Source: Eutreptiella sp. 'Long Island Sound 2002'
Taxonomy: Eukaryota; Euglenozoa; Euglenophyceae; Eutreptiales; Eutreptiaceae
NCBI GenBank assembly: GCA_964036045.1
Contig: OZ038384.1
Location: 62,593,355-62,657,354, forward strand
DNA: 64,000 nt
Reading direction: 5' to 3'
Shown piece after piece: positions 44,124 to 55,428 of this stretch. The stretch's first letter is position 1; each line of letters starts with the position of its first letter. Below the pieces are notes generated by a model. It made no database searches. It saw only the letters and a list, made by a program, of their open reading frames with translations, and was not told where the DNA came from. The position numbers and the translations under genes are program-made.

Positions 44124-45283
44124 CCCTCTACCAAGGCCCTGGCAGCTGCTGCGGATGGAGAGCGGCGTGTCCAGAAATTTGCGTTCCCACGTGCCCCAGA
44201 TGTGGGGGTCGTCCGGGTCGTCCCCCCTGGCGTACGTGTCGGGGCCTGGGTTGTGTGGGGGGGGGGGGCGTAGTCGGCGGGGAGGAGGGAGTCGGTGCCG
44301 TGTACCACCCAGTGGTCAGTGGGTGCGTGGTAGTGGGTGGTGGAGAGGGTGTAGTGCAGATTGTACATGAGGGTCATGTACGTGGAGGGGGCTGGCTGCT
44401 GCTCGTCGGGGGTGGGGATGTCCCCCGGGACCTGGTGCCGGAAGTTGCTCAGGGAGGCCATCCGGGCTACCCATGTTTCCCGCTCCCACTCTTTGGTGTT
44501 GTCGGGGGTGGCGCCGGCTGGGGGGTCGGCCATGTCGGGCTCGTGGTAGCGGATGCGGCCCTTGGTGTCCACCCGCCCCGGCACGGGGTGTCCGACTAGG
44601 TGTCGCCCCCAGTCGATGGGGGGCACCCAGATCCGGCTCCCCGTGGGGGGCGGGCTCTCGCCGTCGGGGGTGGCGCATGGGGGGCGGTCGTGTCGGGCGA
44701 CGTGGGGGAAGGCGTCAAAGAGGAAGTCTCGGACGCCTTCCCCGAGGTTGGCCGCCTGGATCAGGGTGGCCGCCCGGATGCGGGTGCTCGTGCCGGAGGT
44801 GCGGAGGCACAGCACGACGTCCTGTTCCCCGAGTCCCCGGAGGTGCTGCCGTACTGCTGCGGGGTTGTGTAGGGCGTAGGGTTCAGCCGGTGCGGCAGCT
44901 GGTGGTGCGGGGTGTGATGGGGGGGGTTGTGTGGGTTTGGGGGGGGTGGTCGTCGTTGTCGCGCGTGGGGTCCGGTGATGGGGTCTCTTGTGGCGGTCGC
45001 GGGAGGGGGGATTCGCGGTGGCGTGTGTTGGCGGGGGTATCGACGTCAATTGGCTGGTGCTGGCTGCCGCGTGTTGCGTCCGTGGCCTGGTCCCGGGGGG
45101 GGGGCGGGGGGGGTTGGTGTGGGGGTGGCGCTGTTGGTGGTGGGGGGGGCGGGGGTGCGTGTTGTGCTGGCTGGGGGTCTGGGCGTCCCTGTGGGTTGTC
45201 CGGGTGTTGCGTGTGTGCGCCGTGCGGCCCTCGTGGTTCTTGACTTGTTGTGGTGCCGGGGTGTGGGTGGGAGGCGGCCGCAT
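43946..45283 (-). pseudogene. GC-rich element module C: putative Ulp1-like protease (minus copy)
   Basis: Conserved from about residue 110 on. An AAVRQHLRGLGEQDVVLCLRT region precedes RIWVPPIDWGRHLV and KGRIRYHEPD. An EWERETWVARM region then leads to HYHAPTDHWVVHGTDSLLP. The + copy reads HVWIPTIEWGQAL and HYYVV...WLVKGTDTML at the same places. The H-W...TDSL pattern followed downstream by SC-x-G and YCLAKW resembles the His-Asp-Cys order of Ulp1/C48 cysteine proteases. This is a motif-level inference without the classical Gln-x-DCG box. After ~44240 the ORF is out of phase. Confidence 0.35.
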
Positions 45284-46997
45284 GAGCGTCCGGGTGGGGC
45301 TGTGTTCCGTAGGTAGTCGGTGGCTGCTGGTGGATGGTGCTCGCTGGTATGGGGTGTGGGTGGGGGGGCTGCTGGTGGTGGTGGGGCGCTCCTACTAGGC
45401 CCTGGTGCTGCTGGTGTGCGTGCGCGGCTCCCCCTGGGTCCATGGGGGTGTACCGTGGCTCGTGTGTCGTGAACCCGTGTAGCGGGGGCGGCAGGTGGTG
45501 CTGGACCGCGTGGTGGTGGTGTTGAGGGTGTGCTGGTTGTGTGTGGTACCCCGGCGTTGGTGGGTGTGGTTGTAGGGGCTGGTGGTGGTAGAATATGTGA
45601 TGATGTGGTGCGGTGATGTGCGCTATGTGGGGTGGGCGGTTCGTGGGGCCTGGTTGTGCTGGGGCGTGTTCGGGATGTAGCTGGTGGGGGTCGCTGTAGC
45701 TTGGGGGCATTAGGGGGTAGGGGTTGGGAGGGACGGGGGCGTGGTGGTGGTGTTGGTGGTGCCATGTCCCCTGGCTCTGCGCGTATGGTGGTCCTGGCAT
45801 GGTGTGGACGTGTGTGGGCGGTGGTGGCTGACTGGGTTGCAGGGTTTGGGTGCTGCGGTACGGTGGTGGTGGTGGGCGCTTGCGGGGGCGGTGTTGTTGG
45901 TGTGCCCCGGGGGTCTGGGCGTGGGGTGGTGCGGTGTGGCTGGACCCGGGCCCTGGTCGGGGCGTCGCGCCCTGCTGGCGGGCGCGCTGGCGGGCCCGCT
46001 GACCTGTCTTGGTCTCCTTGGCCTGGTGGGTGTCGGGGGCGGGTGAACGCCCCTGTCCCCGTGAGGGCGACGGGGAGCCGGCGTGCCAGCAGTGTGCCTC
46101 TTGGAGGCTCCTCTTGAGGCCTCTGACGTAGGTTTCCTGGTCCGTGAGGCCCATCCGTGTGGCGGTGGCCTCATCGGGGGCGGCCAGGTGGGCGTCCCGA
46201 AAAGACGCCCAGCCCTCTGGGGGCTTCTGTTGTGTGGGGAGGGGGTGGTGTGTCGGGTAGAGGAGTGCGCTGAGTAGGTAAGGTGTTCCCTTCCGTCGGC
46301 CGAGGGCGGTGTTGAACCGGCGGCAAGTGATTGGGAGGTAGGCTGCTATCTCCTCTGGTGCCGTGTAGGCCCACGCTTCTGGCGTCAGAACTGCTGCTTG
46401 GGGGGCTGGGAGTTGTGGGTCTGGGAGGTGTAGGTCACGGTGGTGGAGGTACAGGGCGAGGAGGATGTGGCGGGCCGCCACGTTCAAGCCGCCTCCGCTG
46501 TGGCGTAGGGGTGGGCTGTGGGGGGGCAGGGGTGTGCTGCCCGTGGCCACGGCTATGGTCCATGCGTGGTCCGCCGCGTCCGCCACGTAGTACCCTCCCA
46601 GGTGGTCCCGGCGGGTGTCGGTGAGGAACCCGAAGAAGTTGGGGTGGCTGGCGGGGGGGGGTGCGGCTGAGGCCGCGGGCCGCTCGCGGTGGTGGGGGTT
46701 GAGGTCCCCGCAGTGGGGGCAGCGGGTGAGGCGGTGCGCGGCTCCCAGGCAGACCCAGTGGTCTGGGTTGCAGGGCAGGGCTGTCTGTGGTAGCCGCTGG
46801 CGTACGCAGAGGGGACATGCGCTGGCTGGCGGTTGATGGTACCTGTGGACGGACTGCGGCGTGGGGGGACGGGGGCTGGTGGCGCGCGCATGCTGGTGGG
46901 AGTGTGGGCGGTGCCTGTGGTGCTTGTGTGCGCTGTGCCAGTGCTGTGCTCGGTCGACGGTGTGTAGACGTGGTGGGGGTTCCGTGTTGGTATGTCA
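44883..46997 (-). CDS. GC-rich element module B: Cys/His cluster plus His/Gln/Pro-rich protein
   Basis: The frame is open from ~46997 (after a TGA) to the stop at 44883. The first ATG in phase is only at 46586, so the start is unclear. Residues near the beginning read CPLC, x12, CNPDHWVC, x11, CPHCGD, a RING-like arrangement lacking one ligand. Then comes a folded-looking segment (GGYYVADAADHAWTIAV, ITCRRFNTALGRRKG, EETYVRGLKRSLQ-like), followed by ~300 residues rich in His, Gln and Pro. The module is missing from the + copy, apparently by deletion. The upstream RNase H ORF ends with an ATGA overlap just before it. Confidence 0.5.
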
Positions 46998-47009
46998 CGG
47001 GGTAGGTTC

Positions 47010-48560
47010 TCATGATTGGTAGAACAGGAGTTTGAGGAGGTGGGCTTGGTCTGTTTGGGGCAGGGTTGCTGCAGGCTGCAGGTATTTGTGGGTGCGGTAT
47101 GTGAGCTGCTCCGCCGTCTTGGCAACGGCCGTCCGCTGCATGTGCGCCACCGTGGCCTGGGGGTCCTCCGCGTGGGTGCGTAGCAAGGTGTAGACGGCAG
47201 TGGGGACGAGTCCCCTGCGGACCGCCTCGAGTACCTCCGTCTGCTTGAGGACGGTGGTGAGTTGCTGGGTCGCCGCGGACTGCGTCAGCCATCCGGCGTG
47301 CTGTGCGATGGTGTGGGTCCGGTTCCAGTCTGTGAGGGTGTCCAGTCCTCTGTACAGGGGGCGCACCTTGAAGTGGTCCCAGGTTTCTTCTTCCGTGTGG
47401 TTGCAGATGCATTTGGTGTATCCTGCGGGGACGTGGATGGAGCGGCGCGCATACCATCGGTGGTATCGGGTGAGGAGGGGAAGCTGTTCGAGGGCGAGTT
47501 GGAGTCGGGGTTTTTGTAGGTGTGCTGGGAGGCTATCCGGGCGCAGGGCGGAGTAGTAGAGGGGGGTGTGGACAGAGTGTTCGAGGCGTCGGGGGAGTTC
47601 GGTGTTCGCTGGGTGGCCCAGTGTGGTGGCCAGTTGCTGGATGGGTGTGGGGTAGTGGTACTGCTTGTCTCGATCTGTGTACGACGCGTCCTCGGGCATC
47701 CATTGGGGGGGCTGTGTGGCCGGGGGTATGGGGGGCAGGTGCTGCAGGTGGCTGTGGTGTGGGGTGTCCAGTCGCACGTGTTCGAGCCCTGGGGTGTGGC
47801 TGGTCTTCTGGTGTTTGGCCTGCGTGTCTGCGCGTCCATTGCCGTATGCGTAGCGGTGTGACTCCTGTTTGACGATGTGTAGGGCGTCCTGGGGGTGCAT
47901 GCCCCTGAAGGCCATCCATAGTCCCAACGCTTGTGTGGCGAGGCCGGACTCGAGTGCATTGTGGAGGGGCAGGTCCGCAAGGCGCCTGGTGAGGTGGATG
48001 TCGACCGTGGCGTCCACGAATACCCAGATGTTGCGAGGCCGGATCGTTGTGGGTGGCGGTGTGGCGGTGACGGCGTCTGCCATGGTGCGCAGTTCGCCGT
48101 GGGTGGACGCCCCAAAGATGGTGGCCCCGGTGTGGTGTTTCACGTGGAGGCCGTCCGCGTGCCGGGTGATGCGCAAGGAGGCGCAACCGACCGTGGGGGT
48201 GCGTTGCTGGGTGCCGGATGCGTCAGTGAAGTAGATGATGTCGGTGTCGCTGGGTATGGGTAGTCGGGCAATTGCTGTGGGGTGATAGACGTAGGTGGGG
48301 TTCCCCTGGGCGGTTCTGGCGGTGATTTGCGTGGGTTGCAGTGGTGGCGCTGCATATACGCCTATCCCCTGGTCAATGATGGCCTGGGCTCGTGGGGTGA
48401 GGCGGAGGAGGCCCCTCTCTGGGCGCCCCTGGGTGATATACGCGTACATCAGGTGGAAGAGGTATCCCGTATTGCGGTTGAACTTCTGGCACGTGATGGT
48501 CTGTCGCCGCTCCTTGTCGTCTTTGTCGCCGCAGAGGGTGGGGCATTTGTGCTGTAGGGG
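47010..48560 (-). CDS. GC-rich element module A: RNase H with C-terminal zinc knuckle (minus copy)
   Basis: The open frame starts at ATG 48908, but its first ~115 residues overlap a + strand frame and look non-coding. A Met at about 48566 (MRPLQHKCP) is a better start. An N-terminal domain has TCQKFNRNTGY and GIGVYAAP. RNase H follows with all acidic positions: FTDASG, THGELRTMADAV, FVDATVDIHL and GNGRADTQAK. The C-terminus has TKCICNHTEEETWDHFK, a knuckle like those after LINE RNase H domains. The ORF is intact to TGA 47010. It would degrade RNA in RNA-DNA hybrids (family knowledge). No RT precedes it. Confidence 0.75.
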   Translation of the reverse strand, partial: PLQHKCPTLCGDKDDKERRQTITCQKFNRNTGYLFHLMYAYITQGRPERGLLRLTPRAQAIIDQGIGVYAAPPLQPTQITARTAQGNPTYVYHPTAIARLPIPSDTDIIYFTDASGTQQRTPTVGCASLRITRHADGLHVKHHTGATIFGASTHGELRTMADAVTATPPPTTIRPRNIWVFVDATVDIHLTRRLADLPLHNALESGLATQALGLWMAFRGMHPQDALHIVKQESHRYAYGNGRADTQAKHQKTSHTPGLEHVRLDTPHHSHLQHLPPIPPATQPPQWMPEDASYTDRDKQYHYPTPIQQLATTLGHPANTELPRRLEHSVHTPLYYSALRPDSLPAHLQKPRLQLALEQLPLLTRYHRWYARRSIHVPAGYTKCICNHTEEETWDHFKVRPLYRGLDTLTDWNRTHTIAQHAGWLTQSAATQQLTTVLKQTEVLEAVRRGLVPTAVYTLLRTHAEDPQATVAHMQRTAVAKTAEQLTYRTHKYLQPAATLPQTDQAHLLKLLFYQS

Positions 48561-48590
48561 GCGCATGGGTGCCTCCTGAGGTCCTGCGCG

Positions 48591-48887
48591 GTGCGGGTCG
48601 CAGCGGTCGTACTCTATGGCACCATCAACACCATAGACCTCGTCGGGGCCTCCATCCCCGTAGTATACGTCACCCTCCCCCAAATGCGGGTCCTTCACCA
48701 CAGCAGAGCACACCACAACCCCTTCCGACAACTTCCCAAATGGCCTCAATACCGCCTCTTCCACCAGTACCTCACGCAGACGGCACGAGCAGTGGGCCAC
48801 AATCTGCCAGGAGACAAAGACATGCGAGCAGCCTACAGAGACTTCAAAAAGCAGTACCCCCGACCCATCCCAGCGACACCAGCCTAA
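48591..48887 (+). CDS. Unassigned + strand ORF at the divergent junction
   Basis: 99 codons (MRVAAVVLYG...) with a plausible protein texture: VVYVTLPQMRVLHH, QYRLFHQYLTQTARA, DMRAAYRDFKKQ. It starts where the minus-strand element's coding begins and points the other way. No family is recognised. It may be the end of another element or a divergent gene of the GC-rich element. Confidence 0.3.
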   Translation: MRVAAVVLYGTINTIDLVGASIPVVYVTLPQMRVLHHSRAHHNPFRQLPKWPQYRLFHQYLTQTARAVGHNLPGDKDMRAAYRDFKKQYPRPIPATPA

Positions 48888-48899
48888 GCACCCAGCGGC

Positions 48900-50400
48900 T
48901 CGAAACACGAACCCGTCCCCCCGGTGGCGGGCCCAGTCCCACCGCTAACCCTCTCTGTCGGCCCAAATTTCAGCCACCACAAAGCGAGGGTGCAGGACGT
49001 GGGCTGGTCCCCCTCCGGGACCAGGGAAACAGGGGAGCAGACCTTTTGCTGCCCCTACCCCCCCCCCCCAACAGAAATGGGGCCGGACCGAAAGCAGGCC
49101 CAGCACAGCCCCCCCCCCCGGCATGCCCTCGCACCCTCGCACCCTCACTGCAGGCCATCACATGGTGATCAAGGTCCCTCCCCTCACGGACAGGGAGCGG
49201 ACGCCGAACGATGAGTATGTTGGGATCTGGGACCCGCATGGTAACCCAGCAGGTGGTCCTCCTCTCCCAAATAAGTGAGCAGGTAAACCCATCCACCACT
49301 ACCCCCCCCCCCCCAGCCTGCCCCCCGACGGGAGGGGTGCACGGAGTCGGCGCCCTCAGGGCCCAAAAAGTGGAGGCTGTGAAGGGCTCACAGCTTGACC
49401 GCTGTGGGTATCCCTTGAGCGGCCTGCTCAGGGAACCTCCAGGTGTGCGCGTGCCCCTCCAACTTCATCACAGACGCCCAGTCCAGCACAGCCCCGTGCA
49501 CCCCAGTTCAGTTGTGGGTGACCCCTGGAGGCCAGACAGCCACCTGCCGACCCCTGCCCCCCCCCCCCCCCTTCCAAACGGAGCGGTCACTCCGGTGGTC
49601 TGCCCTCTGGGCCCCCCCGTTTACGCGGGCAGTAGCACCGCCACCCAGGCCCCGAGCCCGGGCAGGCTCCAGGGCAGGGCAGCGCTCAGCGCGCCCTGGA
49701 GCCCCTCCTCCAGCCGTCCCTCAGCGCCGTGGGCGGATGGTCCAGTCCACGACAACACCACCAGCGACTAGAGCAGTCAGGAGGTGTGGACCCCCCCAGT
49801 CGTGCGCCCAGGGAGCGCGCCCCCGTGCCTCATGCAGTCGTGGGGCCGCCGGCAGCATGTCAATGACCGGGAGGCGGCGTGTCCAGTCCGAACACTCCCC
49901 CCGCGGGCTCAGCGTCAGGCTCCCATGGCCTCCCTGCCGGGGCCTGGAGCACCAGGCATCACACAACCCCCCACATGCGCCCCCCCCCCCCCCCACGCGC
50001 CTCCACGCCAAGCAGCCAGGGCCCGGTGGTGGCGGACCCTGGTTCACACCCGACGACCACGCGAACAGCCGGGACGCCACTACAAGCGGCGACACGGACG
50101 GACCAAGCCGCAGCGGGGGAAACCAGAAACACCGGAGCGGCACCGGCGCCAGCGGGCAGGGCCAGGCGCGGCGCAGCCGTGTGACCCGTCATGCCCTGCG
50201 AGCGCCACCAGCATGCACGCCCCGCCCTCCTGCCCCGCGCGCGCCACACACACAGGCACGGCGGCATCTCCCTCCTGTGTGTGCCACCACGGGGTACGGG
50301 GGCGGTCAACAGTCCGGCAGGCCTTGGGACCAGACAACCGCGATTCGCCTAGCCCAGTCATGTTGGCACAAAGGCGAGTGCTGACTGTGGGCCAGGGCGT
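48900..50400. other. GC-rich spacer between head-to-head element copies
   Basis: C-runs and overlapping ORFs without domains. A short frame at 49161-49272 (MVIKVPPLTD...EYVGIWDPHG) looks protein-like but is only ~36 codons. There are no promoter-like motifs that I can support. Confidence 0.35.
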
Positions 50401-50412
50401 CCGACACAGGCC

Positions 50413-52441
50413 TTGACCCAAACCAAACCAAAACCACCACTAACCCTACTACTGGCCCGGACTGAAGCCAAACCAACGCCGACCAACGTCATCTACCACG
50501 GGGCAAAATGGCGCACACCGAAGCACCACATGACCGCCCGAGACCTACCCAAGGTCCCCCATGACTTCCAGAGCACGCCACGCACATGTTGGGCCTGTGA
50601 CCCCGAGGCACCCACCACGCCATGGCCCGTATTGCACCTCATAGCACGCCACCACACCCATCCCACAACCCACCTACCACAACAAGCCTACGCATGGGTA
50701 GCCCCATGGTTCCACCGCGCCGACACAAACCCCACGGTGGCGTGGAACCCCGACCACACACCCCAATGGCTCTTCACCACAACGCCCATCTGGCCCCGCC
50801 CCGACCCGGCAGGGGTCGCCATCCGTTACAGCATGTACGAACCAAGCAGAACGGTCCAACACGAGCACCCCTACTATCCGCTCCACCACTCCTGCCACAC
50901 ACCGGAGCACCGAACACAAACCCTCACATGCCACGACCTAAACCCGGACACAGCCTACATCCTCCACTACATCTACTCCTACCTCACACAAGAACAGCCG
51001 GAACAGGGACTCATAGCCATGTCCCCCCAAGCAAAACACGTCATCTGCAAAGGGATAGGGGTGTACGCCACCCCCATCTTTGCAACCGACAACCCCGGTG
51101 GCCCACCTCACCACGGGCCTCGCCATATACGCCTACCTGCCCATGAACCAATGCCGCCTCCCCCAACCATCACCAGCGGACCGGCTCTTCTTCACCGACG
51201 CCTCAGGCGAATCCGCCCTCACGCGGATCACCGGGGGGGCCACGCTGCAGCTAACCCACAGCGGGGGACACTACCACATGAACCACCACACAGGCCACAC
51301 CACCTAGGGGGCCTCCTCTCACGGGGAGCCCGGGACCATGGCCGACGCCATTGCCGAAATCGCAGCCCACCTACCCGCCCACCTCCCGCACGTCGTCCGG
51401 GTCTGGTTCGTGGTAGACGCCACTGTCGACACACACCTACTCCTCCGCATAGCAAGACAACCACTCCACAAAGCCACCGCGACGAGCCTCTGCACCCAGG
51501 CACTGCTACTCTGGAAAGCCCCTCGCAGCCTTCCCCCCTACGTCCAACTCCACATCGTGAAACAAGAATCCCACAGGCACCAATACGGAAATGGTAAGGT
51601 CGACAACCAGGCAGTACACCAGCGCACAACGCACCTGCCAACCCTCCAGGTCCCCGACCTCGGCCGGAACCACACACATCTCCAACACATACCCTCCAAA
51701 CCGCAGCCCCATCAGACCCCGGACTGGGTACCAGAGGACGCCCTCTATACCTCCCACGACAGAGCATACAATTACCCCACCCCCATCCAACATCTCGCCC
51801 GCGTGCTCGGCGACACAGACAGCCGGGCACACATCCAGGATCTCCAGGAGAAACTGCAAATCCCCCTGTACCACTCGGCACTGCGCCCAGCAAACGTCCC
51901 AGCCCACCTCCAAAAACGACGCATCCAGCTCCTCAGGGAGCAACTACCATTCCTCAGCAGGGTCGCCAGATGGCTCGCCCGCAAGCACATCCACGTCCCG
52001 GAAGAACACACCCGTTGCCGGTGCGACCACAACACCCCAGAGGAATGGGAACACTTCAAGAAATGCCCCCTCCATACAGGCATGGACACGCTAGTGGGCT
52101 GTTCCCCGGCAGAACCCCTACCACAACACGAAGGCTGGCCGACCCCCAGCCACGCACACCAGACCACCGAACGCCTCTTCAGGGATCCCCTGGTCAGGGA
52201 AGCCACCATGAGAGGGGCGGTGACACAGGCCGTACACCGACACCTCACCAAACACACAGAAAGCCCAATGGAGCCAGCAGCGCACCTCCAGCTAGAAGCA
52301 GTCCGCAGAGCAGCGGCCCAAATGGTACACCGCAAACACCTCCTGTTGACACACACGGAAGAACTCACCGACCCCACCACCAGGGAACACATGCAGCGTC
52401 CCATCCATTCCCATGCCGTGCATGACCCAGTTGTCCACTAA
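50413..52441 (+). pseudogene. GC-rich element module A: RNase H (plus copy)
   Basis: The frame of 50413 gives the N-terminal domain (CWACDPEAPTTPWPVLH, TCHDLNPDTAYILHYIYSYLTQ, GIGVYATP). After a phase change near 51080 the RNase H reads FFTDASG, GASSHGEPGTMADAI, FVVDATVDTHL and GNGKVDNQAV. A single TAG at 51305 lies between the first Asp and the Glu. The zinc knuckle TRCRCDHNTPEEWEHFKKCP follows, and the frame ends at TAA 52439. Identity with the minus copy is clear but moderate, so the two insertions are not recent duplicates. Confidence 0.7.
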
Positions 52442-53405
52442 CCCACTCCGCGCTCCACACACGCCCATCTCCATCTGCAGGACTCCTAGACACCACCAAA
52501 GCACCTCAGAACACACCTCCCACCCACGAAGCTACCCAGCACCCCCCAGCCCGGCCGGGCCCAACCAGGGTCACCCATACCTCGACGTGGACGTGCAGGA
52601 CCCCGGCAACCCACCCAGCCCATCCCCCCCGGACCCCGAGCACCCCCCCCTCACACCGACCACCATCCGCGACCTCGACCTCCTCCGAGCAATGCTCCAA
52701 GGCAGGGCCCTGACCACCCCCCTGGGCTCGTACCGCCTACAAGAGAGCTGGACGAAGCTCACCGTCAAAGCTCTCCGGGACCTGAGCAGTCCAGGCAACG
52801 GCCTCCACGAGACCATCGTAGACCTCGTACTTTGGCAAGCCCGCCAACACGCCCAAGGCCGGCACGTCTGGATTCCCACCATCGAGTGGGGCCAGGCCCT
52901 CACTCACGACACCAACACCAACTTCACACGTCGAGGGACCATACGCCTACGATGAGCCCCGGCGGAGAGGGACCACCCAGCGGACCCGAACCACCCGAAG
53001 CAATGGGAACGGGCCACCGCACCAACCAACGACACCGCCCTCCACGCCGCCGGTCTCCGCACCCCCGACGACGACCTCCCTCCCCCACCTACAGACAGTG
53101 ACCACCCCCCGCCGGAGGTCTGGTGTACAGTCCTCGAGCGTGGGCACTACTACGTAGTGGCCGCTACAGCTACGTCCCCCAGCCCGCAATGGCTCGTCAA
53201 GGGGACAGACACCATGCTCGCCCCAGGGACCGCCCGGCCAGGGGCAGTAGGGGACCCCACCACCCCGCACAGGGTCCTCAGGGGCGTCCTCCAGCCGGTG
53301 GACAAATGCCCAGCCCGCGCCCTGGCCCAAATCACCTCACGGCAGGCTGGCTACCACCTGGGACTGGCCATGCTCTGCCTGGCCCAATGGATCCAGCGCT
53401 GCTAG
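52413..53405 (+). pseudogene. GC-rich element module C: putative Ulp1-like protease (plus copy)
   Basis: Starts at ATG 52413 inside the end of module A (29-base overlap). After a Pro-rich lead it reads TIRDLDLLRAMLQG and HVWIPTIEWGQAL, up to a TGA at 52953, where the minus copy keeps YHEP. In the same phase it continues with HYYVV (His at 53145), WLVKGTDTML (Asp at 53208), and GYHLGLAMLCLAQW (Cys at 53376). His, Asp and Cys in this order suggest an Ulp1/C48-type protease, but the catalytic Cys context is not classical. Confidence 0.35.
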
Positions 53406-53519
53406 CCATCCACGGGGACCGTGCCCTGTATTTGGGCCATCCCCAGCGCCCACACACAAATCGAGGCAGGCCCGGACACGCGGAAGGACCCCCCTCCTCG
53501 AACCACAGCACTCCCTCAC

Positions 53520-54840
53520 CTGCGGGTACCACGCCATTCACAGGGTCCTCTGCCGCGTGGGACTTAGCCCAGAGCTAGCATACCCTCTTCCCACCACTGA
53601 CCAAGAGGTGCAACAAATACGCAAGCTCGTCTGCCAAATCCTTGCCGTGGCCGCAGAAGACGGCAAGCTTCTCCTCCAAACCGCCCGGCCTACAACTGAC
53701 CACACAAGCGCGCCGCTGCCAGCAGACAAATACAGCGACACAACACACCCGCCCGCACAATCCCCGCCCATGCTTCTCCCCCCTCGCTGCCCACCCAGAG
53801 ACACACACACGCCCACCATCGCGTGCACCTCTGGTCCCCGCGACACGAGCCTCCCCCACCCGCCAAAACAACAGCACACGCCCGCCAAGGACCCACCCGC
53901 CAGAGACCCCTCAGCACCCCCCACACTGGACAACCCGCACACACCCACCGAGGACAGCTCAACGCCCCACGGCACGCCCATCCCGCCCAGTGGCCCACAC
54001 ACGCCCCCCGCGCGCACCAAAGAAAACCCAGGCCCATCCCCCCCGGACCCCGAGTGCAGCCCACGCGAACTGTTCCCCCCCGCGGACGCAAACTCACACA
54101 ACCTCACACATTGCAGGACCCCGGCCCACCCAAGCTTGGAAGGAGAGGACCGCAGCCCAGCGCCTCCCTCCCCAACCGCTGCCCACCAGATCGGCCCGCG
54201 GGGCCGCCAGGTCACGGCCGGGCCCCCCCAGCCAGCCGGCCCCAACCTACAGCCCGAGGACATGCCCTCCATCCTTCCCGCCGTGGCCGCAGCAGAAGTC
54301 GCCGTCCACAAACCCGCGACCGCCCGCATCACAGCGCAACCTGCATCCCCCAAAACCACCACTTCCTCCTCGTCCTCAGCCTCATCGACGTCCTCCACCT
54401 CATCCTCCAACCTCCCCCTCCCCGCCGACCTCATCCACAAGGCCACGGCAAAAGCCAAAGCTGCGGCCACACGCCAGGCTACCGGGGACCCCCCGACCCC
54501 CACACAGGCGACCCGGGCACCCCAGCAGCACACCTGGAAACCCCCCTACCCGGCACCGGCGCCCTCACACCTCCGGACCGAGGTCCTCCTCAACCTCGAA
54601 CCGGACCCCAACCCAAAACCCGACCCCAAACCCACGGCAGCGCCCAAACGAGCGCAGCACCAGCAACAGCACCACCACCAACACCACTCCACGCAGCCCA
54701 CAACACCACAAACGCAACAACGCCAACCCAAGCGACACCGCCCTAACCCAAACCTTAACCCAAAGCAGGACCTCCCATCCACCACAACCCACGCCCACCT
54801 CCCACCAGCGGCCGCCGCCACCAAAGAGGCGGCCACCTAA
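53520..54840 (+). CDS. GC-rich element module D with Pro/Ser-rich extension
   Basis: The open frame (ATG 53557, but coding similarity starts upstream) begins with CGYHAIHRVLCRVGLSPEL. It continues AYPLPTTDQEVQQIRKLVCQIL, matching module D of the minus copy. About 350 residues of Pro/Thr/Ser-rich sequence follow, with a Ser/Thr run (54360-54415), an Ala/Lys-rich segment (IHKATAKAKAAATR) and Pro-Asn-Pro-Lys repeats. The Ser/Thr run and the Lys-rich segment have counterparts in the minus copy at 43550-43300. Helical module, function unknown. Confidence 0.5.
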
Positions 54841-55428
54841 GCCCGACCCTGTCCAAACCCTCATCAACATCCCCATCTCCAAGCGCCCCGTCATCCACCC
54901 CCCACAAACCACCACCGCCGCCGGCCAGACCCACCCAGGGATGTGAGACCCCTCGACCACAATCACCGTTAAGCCCGGCCCCCGACCCACCCCCGCCGCC
55001 CAGCAAACAGTACGGCCCCAGGGACTGCGCAAGATGCCCGACCCCCCACCCCCACTATACGGGGACCGGAATATCCACAAGGGGTCCTAGGGCCATACCC
55101 GCAGCACCATCCCCACCACTACAAGCGCCACCACCACCTGCGGCCCCACCACCACCACCACCAACACCACCCCCACCACTACCACTGCCCACCATGCAAC
55201 CCCACCGGGCCACAACCTCCTGTGCACGAGCAGCACCAGCGTATGACATGGCAGCCACCGGGTGCGCCACCCCCATACCCCACCTACCACCAGGGGCCAC
55301 CCCCCCCGTACCAGGCACCGTATCCCCCCGGCCAGCACACCCACGCCAAAGGGGCCCCCTGGGCCCAACGCCACCAGGGACAGTCACCCGACCCATAGCA
55401 CCAGCCGCTGCCGCCACTGCACCCCTAC

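Larger units (their letters stand above)
41785..48590 (-). mobile_element. GC-rich multi-ORF element, minus-strand copy
   Basis: Read on the - strand the modules run as follows. RNase H plus zinc knuckle spans 48560-47010. A Cys/His cluster and His/Gln/Pro-rich region spans 46990-44883. Module C spans 45000-44100, D 44050-43790 and E 43702-42107. The + strand copy at 50.4-56.6 kb has the same order. A T-rich tract at 41788-41830 would be an A-rich tail on this strand, 280-320 bases after the module E stop. No RT, LTR or transposase was recognised. Both copies are fragmented by phase changes. Confidence 0.6.

Noticed and set aside
48566-48908. N-terminal 115 residues of the minus-strand RNase H ORF
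   Set aside because: They look like antisense of the + strand ORF at 48591-48887 and do not match the start of the plus copy. A later Met near 48566 is favoured.
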